Assembly (NCBI GenBank): GCA_023423975.1
Contig: JAFAEO010000022.1
Location: 1 to 35,553 of the forward strand
DNA: 35,553 nt
Direction of reading: 5' to 3'
Source: Pseudomonadota bacterium
GTDB lineage: Bacteria; Pseudomonadota; Gammaproteobacteria; Burkholderiales; Burkholderiaceae_B
The position numbers were made by a program, and so were the translations under genes. The notes under the pieces were generated by a model. The model searched no databases. It saw only the letters and a program-made list of their open reading frames with translations, and had not been told where the DNA came from. Position 1 is the stretch's first letter, and each line of letters begins with the position of its first letter. Of the stretch, positions 1-7,421 are shown piece by piece.

Positions 1-363
1 TTTATGTGTGGCCAGCCAGAACCAGGGCACGACGCGTGCCTCGTACACGTAGTAGCGATCGACCTCGCCTTCCTGGCCCACCAATGAAAAACGGGCAATC
101 ACGCCGTTCAGGTATCGAGGGGCTGCCTCGGTCTGAATGGTGACGGTCAGCGACTTACCCAGCAGGCTGCCGACGTCAACCTGTGTTGAGCGGTGCAGCA
201 GGCGCACGGTATAGTCCGAAAGTGTAGACATGCCGTCTGTGCCTTGCATGGCGTCGAACAGAAATTCCGACTGACCGGCGATAAATACGGTGACCAGGCG
301 TGACGTACGCGAAGCAGGTGAGGTATGAGCCGCATTGGAGGCGCGGGAGAATGCATTGGACAT
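1..363 (-). CDS. vgrG: Type VI secretion tip protein VgrG (TssI), N-terminal 121 residues only
   Basis: The reading frame is open from an ATG at 363 down to base 1 and runs off the window, so only the amino-terminal 121 residues are visible. They match the start of VgrG/Rhs-type spike proteins: a short polar lead, then FLFDAMQGTDGMSTLSDYTV, a GxxLTVTIQTE strand, and RYYVYEARVVPWFWLAT, the family's characteristic gp27-like segment. VgrG trimers cap the Hcp tube of the type VI secretion system and carry effectors. An in-frame ATG at 390 is a second possible start; neither has a strong ribosome-binding site. No other T6SS gene is in the window, so I cannot tell whether this is an orphan vgrG island or the edge of a full cluster. 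Family assignment is fairly sure; completeness and effector cargo are unknown. Confidence 0.85.
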   Translation of the reverse strand, partial: MSNAFSRASNAAHTSPASRTSRLVTVFIAGQSEFLFDAMQGTDGMSTLSDYTVRLLHRSTQVDVGSLLGKSLTVTIQTEAAPRYLNGVIARFSLVGQEGEVDRYYVYEARVVPWFWLATHK

Positions 364-697
364 AGGACAGCTGCAGGCCCAGTACCGCATGGATGGCCCA
401 TTTACAAGAAATCAATGGCGTTGAGCACGCAGAGAATTCTAATAATCTATCCGTCTAAATTACCTTGATATAGCTTTGGTTTTTTTGTTGTTTCGCTCAG
501 AAAGCGCGATTTTTAATGCCTGATCGTTGCGCGTAATCGTTGTTGTCAGAAAGTGATGGGCTGAGTGCGATTGATTTGTCGCTGCTGCGTATCTGATGAT
601 GCGAGCCTTGAGGGTTGGGTTGGCGTCTTCATTTGCCAACCCTTCCCAGGTCAGATGCTTTCCCCGTCATGTTGTTCCTGGCAAGCCACTCGCCGTT
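364..697. other. Intergenic region between vgrG and the cyclo-ligase gene, with one inverted repeat
   Basis: No convincing gene is visible. The part nearest vgrG (about 420-520) is AT-rich compared with the rest of the window and probably holds the vgrG promoter, which I could not place. At 617-624 and 635-642 lies an 8-bp perfect inverted repeat (GGGTTGGC / GCCAACCC) with a 10-base loop, extended by GGG/CCC at 612-614 and 645-647 across a TT/TT internal loop. It sits downstream of the minus-strand cyclo-ligase gene, so it may end that transcript, but no U-tract follows it. Confidence 0.5.
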
Positions 698-1318
698 TCA
701 GCGCTGTTGCGTATCCGGTACGATCCAGCCGCCAGGCGTCACAATGGCGTCCAGCGGCATATCATGGGCTGCGGGCAGATAGGACCCGTTGATCAATCCT
801 TCATCCCAGCCGATGCCTACACTCACCGGGTTGTGGCCCTGCCGCGCCAGTGCGTGCAGGGTGCGGTCATAGTATCCTTTGCCATAGCCCAGCCGGTGGC
901 CATCACGGGTATAACCGAGTGTGGGTACAAGTATCAGGGACGGCTGCAATGCCGGCGTATCTACTTGTGGTTCGGGAATGTTGAAGGCGCCGCGTCGCAA
1001 TGGGGTATCGGGCGACCAGCGGTAAAAGTGCAGCGGTGCGTCCAGCTGTTCAATTACAGGCAGGCTGATGTCGTGACCCAGCGTGTGCAAATCATGCAGC
1101 AGTGAAATCATGTCGGGTTCATCCCGTATGGGCCAGAAACCGGCGATGGAACCGATAGATGCATGATCCGGCAAGCGGCAATCTTGGTGTCGGCCTTGCA
1201 GCCAGTCCAAAATATGCTGTTTTATTTGTACACTTAGCATCTGGCGACGCGAGTCGGGGATGGCCGATCTGGCCGCAAGCAGGGATTGACGCAAAGTCGG
1301 AGTATCGGCGGATGTCAT
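698..1318 (-). CDS. fau: 5-formyltetrahydrofolate cyclo-ligase
   Basis: This 206-residue cytosolic enzyme converts 5-formyl-tetrahydrofolate to 5,10-methenyl-tetrahydrofolate using ATP, returning a folate storage form to one-carbon metabolism. The family signature LGYGKGYYDR (residues 143-152) and the upstream FWPIRDEPDM segment (61-70) are intact, and the length is normal. It starts only about 30-50 bp from slt on the other strand, so the two promoters must overlap or lie inside each other's 5' ends. In E. coli the homologue follows the 6S RNA gene; no 6S RNA can be placed here because the upstream gap is too short. Confidence 0.93.
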   Translation of the reverse strand: MTSADTPTLRQSLLAARSAIPDSRRQMLSVQIKQHILDWLQGRHQDCRLPDHASIGSIAGFWPIRDEPDMISLLHDLHTLGHDISLPVIEQLDAPLHFYRWSPDTPLRRGAFNIPEPQVDTPALQPSLILVPTLGYTRDGHRLGYGKGYYDRTLHALARQGHNPVSVGIGWDEGLINGSYLPAAHDMPLDAIVTPGGWIVPDTQQR

Positions 1319-1371
1319 GACCTGTGACGATATAGAATGTAGTACAAAGCATGACTATAACAGGACAGCAT

Positions 1372-3435
1372 ATGCAACAGCGGGCACAAGCAAAAAGCAG
1401 GTTCAACAAAGGTGTTGCGGGCAGTCTGCGTCGCCGGTCAATGCAAGTCATCTGGGGGGCGCTCGGTTCTGGCGTGCTGCTGGCAGGCTGTGCCGAATCG
1501 GTACAGCACACCCAGGCCACCAGACCGTCGCTCATGCCGCGCAGTCTGGCCACCACGTCATCGGCAGTCATATACGGACAGGCGCCTCGTGCGGTGCCGC
1601 AGGCGGCGCGCGCGGCGGTGGTGTCGGCCAGAGAGGCCATGCAGCGTCGCCAATGGGAGGCGTTGTCCGGCTATGCAGAACAGGCCCGGGATGATCATGA
1701 ACTTGGCGGCTATCCCATGTACTGGTACCTGCGCCAGTTGTTGAGCGATCCTGCGCAGCCGGTACCCACCCAGCAGATCTATGCTTTTTTACAGCAGAAC
1801 AAGAACCCCTATCTGGAAAACCGGCTGAAATCAGACTGGATCCTGGCATCGGCCAAGCGGGGAGACTTTGATACGGTGCGGCGTATCGGTACGGTGGCCA
1901 GCCGGACTTCGGAAGTCGATTGCGCCATCCTGCAGGCACGCTTTCTTGGCAATGGACAGGTTTCAGCCGCACAGGCGCTGGATGTCTTCAAGCCAGGCGA
2001 TGCCTGCTGGAACATGCTGGGGCAACTGACGGCGGCCAAGGTCATTACCCATGAGCATCTGGAGCCGTTGCTGCGTGATGCCGTTGAATACGACAGCAAG
2101 GCCAGCGCCCGCCGCTATGCAGCGCTGGCGTTCTCGCCTGCCGGGCTGTCTTCCTACGATGCGCTCATGGCCAACCCGATGGGCTGGCTGGCAACCCAGA
2201 ACGGTTCGGCCAATGGCGAACTGCAGCAGTTACGGGCACTGGCCTTCAGTCGCCTGGCGCGGCAGGACAGAGATGGCGGGGCGGTGTTTTTGGAGACGCA
2301 GGGCGGCGCATTGCTGAACGAGCGCAACCGTCAATGGGCCTGGACACAGTTCGGCCTGATCGCTGCGCTGAATCTGGAGGCCCGGGCTGACGGCTGGTAT
2401 CGCAAGGCTGGCCAGGGTTTTCGTCTGAGCGACTACAACCATGCCTGGCGCACCCGCATGGCGTTGCGCCAGCCCACCATTGACTGGAAATGGGTAGAGC
2501 AGACCATCCGCATGATGGGACCCGAGCAGCAGAAAGAACCGGTCTGGGTTTACTGGTATGGCCGCGCCCGTGCGGGGCAGGGTGACACCAGCGGCGCCTC
2601 CAGCGCCTGGCAATCTATTTTGTATGATCACGGCTTTTATGGGCAGCTTGCGACCGAGGCATTGGGAAACAAGATTTCCGTTCCTGCACAGCCGGCAGAA
2701 CCCAGTGCTGCCGAAATCAACAAAATCATGACGCACGAAGGCCTGCAGCGCGCTATTGCCTTGTTTCGCCTGGGCTGGCGCCCGGAAGCGGTAGGCGAAT
2801 GGAATTTTGCGATTCGTGGCATGAACGATCGCGAGCTGATGGCGGCAGCAGAATGGGCCTTGCGTGAGCAGGTTTATGATCGGGCCATCAACACCTCCAT
2901 GCTCACCAAAAACGATTTCAATTTTCGCCAGCGTTACCTGGCCCCGTTCGAAGGGCGGGTCAGTCAGCAGGCACGTGCGGTGGGCGTGGACCCAGCCTGG
3001 GTCTACGGCCTGATCCGTCAGGAATCGCGCTTTGTGACAGCCGCCCGCTCGTCGGTGGGCGCCTCTGGGCTGATGCAGGTCATGCCGGGAACGGCGCAAC
3101 TGGTCGCGCGCAAGCTGGGCCTGAGCTATTCGAATGCCAATGATTTTGACACCAACACGCTGTTGGGCACTTCTTACCTGAAAATGACCCTGGATGACCT
3201 GAATGGTTCAGAGGTGTTGGCCACTGCCGGTTACAACGCGGGGCCCAACCGCGCCAAACGCTGGCGTGATTCGCTTAGCCAGCCACTGGAAGGCGCGATT
3301 TTTGCCGAAACCATTCCCTTTACGGAAACCCGGCTGTATGTGAAACATGTCATGTCTAATGCAACCTGGTACGATGCCCAGTTCAGCGGGCGGCCGCAAT
3401 CGCTTGTGCAGCGGCTGGGGCAGGTGAGGCCCTGA
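1372..3435 (+). CDS. slt: Soluble-type lytic murein transglycosylase, predicted lipoprotein
   Basis: This 687-residue exolytic transglycosylase cleaves the MurNAc-GlcNAc bond of peptidoglycan in the periplasm to give 1,6-anhydro products. A basic n-region (SLRRR) and the lipobox LLAGC (Cys40) suggest an outer-membrane lipoprotein rather than a free periplasmic Slt. A long alpha-helical superhelix fills the middle. The C-terminal SLT domain begins near residue 535 with the catalytic Glu551 in LIRQESRF, followed by GASGLMQVMPGTA and the AGYNAGPNRAKRW motif. I chose ATG 1372 because AGGACAG precedes it and it keeps the basic n-region. ATG 1351 (7 residues longer) and ATG 1441 (no positive n-region) are alternatives. 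The gene's stop overlaps the cca start by one base. Confidence 0.93.
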   Translation: MQQRAQAKSRFNKGVAGSLRRRSMQVIWGALGSGVLLAGCAESVQHTQATRPSLMPRSLATTSSAVIYGQAPRAVPQAARAAVVSAREAMQRRQWEALSGYAEQARDDHELGGYPMYWYLRQLLSDPAQPVPTQQIYAFLQQNKNPYLENRLKSDWILASAKRGDFDTVRRIGTVASRTSEVDCAILQARFLGNGQVSAAQALDVFKPGDACWNMLGQLTAAKVITHEHLEPLLRDAVEYDSKASARRYAALAFSPAGLSSYDALMANPMGWLATQNGSANGELQQLRALAFSRLARQDRDGGAVFLETQGGALLNERNRQWAWTQFGLIAALNLEARADGWYRKAGQGFRLSDYNHAWRTRMALRQPTIDWKWVEQTIRMMGPEQQKEPVWVYWYGRARAGQGDTSGASSAWQSILYDHGFYGQLATEALGNKISVPAQPAEPSAAEINKIMTHEGLQRAIALFRLGWRPEAVGEWNFAIRGMNDRELMAAAEWALREQVYDRAINTSMLTKNDFNFRQRYLAPFEGRVSQQARAVGVDPAWVYGLIRQESRFVTAARSSVGASGLMQVMPGTAQLVARKLGLSYSNANDFDTNTLLGTSYLKMTLDDLNGSEVLATAGYNAGPNRAKRWRDSLSQPLEGAIFAETIPFTETRLYVKHVMSNATWYDAQFSGRPQSLVQRLGQVRP

Positions 3436-4604
3436 TGTCCGTGACCGATGGCCTTGATGTATATGTGGTAGGCGGTGCTGTGCGCGACGAATTGCTGGGG
3501 TTGCCGCAGGGGGACCGGGACTGGGTCGTGGTGGGAGCCAGTCCGCAGGAAATGGTGCGGCGTGGTTTCCAGCCCGTAGGCGACGATTTTCCGGTTTTCC
3601 TGCATCCGCAAACCAAAGAGGAATATGCACTGGCACGCACCGAAAGAAAAGCGGGGCGCGGCTACAAGGGCTTCACCTTTCATACGGGTCCGGAAGTGAC
3701 GCTGGAAGAGGATTTAAAGCGTCGTGACCTGACCATTAATGCCATGGCGCGCCGCACCGATGGTACGCTGGTTGATCCCTTGCGTGGTCGCGATGACCTT
3801 GACCGCCGCGTGTTCCGGCATGCCAGTCAGGCGTTTGCCGAAGATCCGGTGCGCATATTGCGCGTGGCGCGGTTTGCTGCGCGCTTCACCGAGTTCACAC
3901 TGGCCGGCGACACGCTGCAGCTGTGTCGGGACATGGTCGCTAGCGGAGAGACTGATGCCCTGGTACCCGAGCGGGTCTGGAAAGAGGTCTCGCGCGGGCT
4001 CATGAATGAAAAGCCATCGCGCATGTTCACTGTATTGCAGGATACCAATGCGCTCGCAGTCGTGATGCCGCAGTTGCATTGGAATACAGAGGTTGCACAG
4101 GCCACCGATTTGTCGGCTGCCAGAATCCTGCCGCTGCCTTCGCGCTACGCGGTGGCCCTGTCGCAGACAGGCGAGCATGCAGCGTTGAGCGCGCATCTTA
4201 AAGTGCCTGCCGAATGTGCTGATTACGCCCGCCTGGCGCAGGTGCTATCGGAACGCTTTGATATGTTGCCATTGCCACCCAGCCCGACGGCGCAGGCGCA
4301 CTTGTTGAGCCGCGCCCAATATGTGTTGGAAACACTGGAAGTGACGGACAGTTTGCGCAAGCCGACGCGGTTTCGTGATTTACTGGGCGTCGTGTTGTGT
4401 ACCCGACATTCTGCGGCGGAAAATCTGCAGGCGGAAATTACGCGCATTCAATCCTGGAGTGAAATACTGGATTGTTATTTGCGGGTTGATGCGGGCGCAG
4501 TCGCGCGGCAGACCGCGGGGGGCGCCAACGCGATCAAGGCGGCGGTGCGCTCGGCAAGACTGGATGCCATTGCAACTTGCCTGGAAAAAATTGCACCGGG
4601 CTAG
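3435..4604 (+). CDS. cca: CCA-adding tRNA nucleotidyltransferase without a working HD domain
   Basis: It adds or repairs the 3'-CCA end of tRNAs from CTP and ATP without a template. The class II nucleotidyltransferase head is complete: GGAVRD (13-18), the metal-binding DxD in GDRDWVVVG (Asp27, Asp29), RRDLTINAMA (96-105) and EDPVRILRVARFAARF (136-151). After about residue 230 the E. coli enzyme has an HD phosphohydrolase domain. Here the sequence passes from LPSRYAVALSQTG directly to AHLKVPAECADYARLA, which corresponds to either side of that domain, with no His-Asp metal core. The protein is 389 residues against 412 in E. coli. It probably keeps nucleotidyltransferase activity but not the 2',3'-cyclic phosphodiesterase/phosphatase activity. 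The start overlaps the slt stop (TGATG), implying translational coupling. Confidence 0.93.
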   Translation: MSVTDGLDVYVVGGAVRDELLGLPQGDRDWVVVGASPQEMVRRGFQPVGDDFPVFLHPQTKEEYALARTERKAGRGYKGFTFHTGPEVTLEEDLKRRDLTINAMARRTDGTLVDPLRGRDDLDRRVFRHASQAFAEDPVRILRVARFAARFTEFTLAGDTLQLCRDMVASGETDALVPERVWKEVSRGLMNEKPSRMFTVLQDTNALAVVMPQLHWNTEVAQATDLSAARILPLPSRYAVALSQTGEHAALSAHLKVPAECADYARLAQVLSERFDMLPLPPSPTAQAHLLSRAQYVLETLEVTDSLRKPTRFRDLLGVVLCTRHSAAENLQAEITRIQSWSEILDCYLRVDAGAVARQTAGGANAIKAAVRSARLDAIATCLEKIAPG

Positions 4605-4680
4605 ACCTGGATTGCCAGGCGCTGTACCATGGGCGCATGTGCCAACAGCGGTTATAAGGGCTGCTATTTCATTTGCAATA

Positions 4681-5274
4681 TCAGGGGTTGCTGCTCATTC
4701 CGCTCCAGCGGGTGACCGAACCGGTATCTATGTCAAATAGGTCCAGTGCCCGGCCGACACTGTGGTCGACCATAGCCTGGATGCTTTCCGGGCGCGCATA
4801 AAAGGCCGGGACAGGCGGCATGACGATGGCGCCCATTTCAGTTACCGCCACCATGCTGCGCAAATGGCCCAAGTGCAGCGGCGTTTCCCGGACCATAAGC
4901 ACCAGCTTGCGCCTTTCCTTGAGCACCACATCGGCAGCGCGGGTCAACAGCGAAGAGGTGACACCGCTGGCAATTTCCGAGAGCGTACGAATGGAACAAG
5001 GCGCAATGAGCATGCCGCTGGTTTTGAAAGAACCGCTGGAAATGGCCGCCCCTACATCCTGAATCGCATGCACTACCGTTGCCCGGTCGGCCAGTTCACC
5101 GGGATGCATCTGCAGCTCTTGTGACAAGGTCAGGCTGGCCGAGCGGCTCATGACCAAATGGGTTTCGAAGCCGGCCTGGGCAAGCAGCTCAAGTGCACGG
5201 ACACCATAAATGGCGCCAGAGGCGCCGGTGATACCGACAATAATACGCGCAGGCGTGGAAACGGAGCTTGGCAT
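4681..5274 (-). CDS. ubiX: Flavin prenyltransferase UbiX
   Basis: This 197-residue cytosolic enzyme attaches a dimethylallyl group to FMN to make prenylated FMN, the cofactor of UbiD-type decarboxylases used in ubiquinone synthesis. GITGASGAIYG (residues 14-24) is the FMN-binding loop. SSGSF, the APCSIRTLSEIASG loop, LVLMVRETPLHLGHL and MPPVPAFY are all family hallmarks, and the length is usual. It is convergent with cca (76 bp apart) and divergent from the following gene. No ubiD lies in the window, so the enzyme must serve a decarboxylase encoded elsewhere. Confidence 0.95.
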   Translation of the reverse strand: MPSSVSTPARIIVGITGASGAIYGVRALELLAQAGFETHLVMSRSASLTLSQELQMHPGELADRATVVHAIQDVGAAISSGSFKTSGMLIAPCSIRTLSEIASGVTSSLLTRAADVVLKERRKLVLMVRETPLHLGHLRSMVAVTEMGAIVMPPVPAFYARPESIQAMVDHSVGRALDLFDIDTGSVTRWSGMSSNP

Positions 5275-5486
5275 GGGCAGTTGGCTATTTCGGTGAGAGT
5301 GAATGGGCTGGCTGATATTGGCAGCCTTGCCGGGGCAAAACCGCCGGCTTGAAGGCTATTATACCCGCTGACGCATAAAGCGACGTGGGCCGGGGTTTGT
5401 GGTTAACCGGATGACGCAGGCCTGTCGGTATTTGGTAATGAGTATGGGGTATATTGGCCAGGCGAGAAAAGCAATAGGGAGTACAG

Positions 5487-6245
5487 ATGGATCAGGATAA
5501 AAGCGCAGCGGATCACTGGCAGTTTGCGCTGGCCGTATATACCCGTGAGGGCGTGGCCGGGCATTGTCTTGCGCTGCAACACAGACTCGGACTGGATGTC
5601 AATGTTTTGTTGCTGATGTTGTGGGCGGCAAGGCAGTGGGACGATGCGCCCACGCCAGAACAGATTGCCCAGGCCGACAGCACAATAGGTGCGTGGCGGC
5701 GCGAGATTGTTATCCCCTTGCGTCAGCTGCGGACGCGGCTCAAGAGCGGGCCGGCGCCGGCGCCCGATGCAATGACAGATGTGTTAAGAGAAGATATCAA
5801 GCGACTGGAGCTGGATGCCGAGCGCATGCAGCAGGAGGTACTGGCGCAATGGGTAAAGGAACAGACGCAGGCTCAGGCGAAAAGTGCGGTGGTTCAGGGC
5901 GGTGTGGTTCAGCAGAAGATGGTGCTGGCGCAGGCCCGCGATGGTGTATGGTCCGACCCAGTTACGCAAGATGGCTTTTTTGCACCAGACCGGCCGCAAG
6001 CAGCACTGGCCGATACGGCGGAGAACGCCAGGCAACTGGCTTTATTGGAGCAGACAGCCCTCAGGGTGGTTGCTCATTATGAGGCGCAGCAAGATTGTGA
6101 TAAGGCTGCGCATGGGCAGTCTGCCGTTGCCGAAGGCGATGTGGCGGGATCGGTTACCGATGAACCCACTGCGGACCCATGGCTGGCCTTGCAGCATGCA
6201 CACCAGGTGGTGCTGGCTGCCGTGGCGGTGTTTGCGTCAGCCTGA
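5487..6245 (+). CDS. TIGR02444-family (DUF2390) protein of unknown function
   Basis: A 252-residue, probably cytosolic and largely helical protein. The N-terminal part (WQFALAVYTREGVAGHCLALQ, then LGLDVNVLLLMLWAA) carries the recognisable TIGR02444 pattern, in which a short bound-cofactor-like helix bundle is expected but no biochemical role is established. The C-terminal 90 or so residues are Ala/Gln-rich and acidic and look poorly conserved. A good ribosome-binding site (GGGAG, six bases before ATG) supports the start. It stands alone between divergent ubiX and a convergent membrane-protein gene. The family assignment is by pattern memory and only moderately sure. Confidence 0.75.
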   Translation: MDQDKSAADHWQFALAVYTREGVAGHCLALQHRLGLDVNVLLLMLWAARQWDDAPTPEQIAQADSTIGAWRREIVIPLRQLRTRLKSGPAPAPDAMTDVLREDIKRLELDAERMQQEVLAQWVKEQTQAQAKSAVVQGGVVQQKMVLAQARDGVWSDPVTQDGFFAPDRPQAALADTAENARQLALLEQTALRVVAHYEAQQDCDKAAHGQSAVAEGDVAGSVTDEPTADPWLALQHAHQVVLAAVAVFASA

Positions 6246-6256
6246 TGGCCAAAGAG

Positions 6257-6294
6257 GGTAGCTGCTGTACGATAACCGGCCCGTAGCTACCTTT
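6257..6294 (+). terminator. Weak candidate terminator hairpin between convergent genes
   Basis: GGTAGCT (6257-6263) pairs with AGCTACC (6285-6291), followed by TTT. The loop is long (21 bases) and the U-tract short, so this is only a weak candidate for ending the 5487-6245 transcript. Confidence 0.3.
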
Positions 6295-6324
6295 GCAACG
6301 CGCAGCAAGGTCTGTTCGTTGTGA

Positions 6325-6696
6325 TCAGAACCAGGATGTGGTCGATACGCCCTGGCCGTCGTTCAGGCGAATGGCGCCCATGACGATGCGATAGATGTAC
6401 CATACGGTAACGGCGATAAGCACGATCCAGCCGATCAGGATAATCATCAACAAAAAGCCTGCAATCGCGCCGATCAGGCCGATCCAGAAAGTACGAATCA
6501 GATATTGCATATGATCGGCATAGACAGTATTGGCGAATTCGCCCCGTTTGGCGTAGGCCATAATAACGCCCACCACAGAAAACAGCCCGGTAAATAGTCC
6601 TAATGCGTACATTGCATAGGTAATCCAGGTGAAATTGCGGGCAGCGTTATCGGGCGCGGGAACCGGAGTCTGACTCTGGCTGGTTTCTTCGTTCAT
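6325..6696 (-). CDS. Small inner-membrane protein, DUF4870/COG3671-like
   Basis: A 123-residue protein with a polar N-terminus of about 20 residues followed by three hydrophobic stretches: roughly FTWITYAMYALGLFTGLFSV, FWIGLIGAIAGFLLMIIL and a final GWIVLIAVTVWYIYRIVMGA. A conserved-looking loop, YAKRGEFANTVYADHMQYLIRT, lies between the first and second. This layout fits the COG3671/DUF4870 group of predicted membrane proteins, whose function is not known. The start lies just downstream of a cluster of ACTTTAA repeats and is divergent from a small ribbon-helix-helix-like gene. Confidence 0.8.
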   Translation of the reverse strand: MNEETSQSQTPVPAPDNAARNFTWITYAMYALGLFTGLFSVVGVIMAYAKRGEFANTVYADHMQYLIRTFWIGLIGAIAGFLLMIILIGWIVLIAVTVWYIYRIVMGAIRLNDGQGVSTTSWF

Positions 6697-6727
6697 TGCA
6701 GTATCCCCTTGAGTTCAGGCGTGAGCC

Positions 6728-6790
6728 ACTTTAAGTCTATCCACTTTAAACTTTAAGTAATAACTACTTTAATATAGATTGCAAGTTTAA
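6728..6790. repeat. Cluster of ACTTTAA heptads in a divergent promoter region
   Basis: Exact ACTTTAA copies lie at 6728-6734, 6743-6749, 6750-6756 and 6766-6772, and a one-mismatch copy (AGTTTAA) at 6784-6790. Two copies are directly adjacent. The cluster is 32-94 bp upstream of the minus-strand membrane-protein start and about 200 bp upstream of the plus-strand gene at 6990. The arrangement suggests an operator array, but it lies in AT-rich DNA and the binding factor is unknown. Confidence 0.5.
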
Positions 6791-6989
6791 TAAACCGATA
6801 TTGCATTCGTGTAAAAATGTAGCAGATTGACATTGCCGCATGAAGTATTTGCTTCCGTATAAGGGATGCGGTAGACTCGCGCGGCGGCAGTGGCTTTTGC
6901 CATGCCTTGCCGGAACCCGTGCTGTCTCAGGCCATGTGTGCTTTCCGGCATTGCCCGCCCTTATTCTCCCAACCATATGGACTATAACA

Positions 6990-7253
6990 ATGAAAAAATT
7001 TGACCTTGAAAAAGCCAAAGCGCTTAAAACAGTGGGAAAAATGAAACGTGAAGGCGTGCCAGGTCAATTTGCCGCCGATGCCGCAGTTGATCGCCGCGCC
7101 CAGCGCAAGCTGGACCAGGCCCAGGGGCTGGTCTCTTTTCCGGTCAAGCTCAGGCAGGAAGTGATCGATCAGATTCGTGAGCGCGCAGTGCAGCAGGACA
7201 AGAGCACCAACGATATTATCGGACAATTGCTGGAGCAGGCGCTCAAGGGCTGA
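6990..7253 (+). CDS. Small protein with a predicted ribbon-helix-helix C-terminus
   Basis: I use the ATG at 6990 (87 residues, beginning MKKFDLEKAKALKTVGKMKR) because the longer frame from 6840 has an unlikely, shadow-like N-terminus. Residues 1-45 are basic and polar. The last 40 residues read as a strand (LVSFPVKL), a helix (RQEVIDQIRERAVQQD), an N-cap (KSTND) and a second helix (IIGQLLEQALKG), the pattern of CopG/Arc-type ribbon-helix-helix DNA-binding proteins and antitoxins. No toxin-like partner gene is adjacent. No clear Shine-Dalgarno sequence precedes the ATG. DNA binding is inferred from pattern only. Confidence 0.72.
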   Translation: MKKFDLEKAKALKTVGKMKREGVPGQFAADAAVDRRAQRKLDQAQGLVSFPVKLRQEVIDQIRERAVQQDKSTNDIIGQLLEQALKG

Positions 7254-7421
7254 CCGGCCCAGGGCGGCTGCCCGGGCGACCGAGGGTTGTTAGCGCCGCC
7301 AGCGCCAATAGGTGTGACGGTCAAGGTTGGATACGGCATGTGCCGGTCATGGGTATACGCTGGCCAGGCTGACCCGTCCAGAAAAGGGCGGGGTGCCGGA
7401 CAGCGGCCTCGGATCAGCCAG

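Noticed and set aside
612..647. Possible 6S RNA or other structured RNA downstream of the cyclo-ligase gene
   Set aside because: The association of 6S RNA with this enzyme made it worth a look, but only one hairpin is present and the long 6S-like stem with a central bubble is not visible.
2230..3099. 289-codon minus-strand open frame opposite slt
   Set aside because: It lies over the conserved SLT-domain gene and shows no family motif.
6840..6989. N-terminal extension of the ribbon-helix-helix-like gene from ATG 6840
   Set aside because: The 50 added residues are Cys/Pro/Trp-rich and look like translated intergenic DNA; MKKFDLEKAK at 6990 is a natural start.
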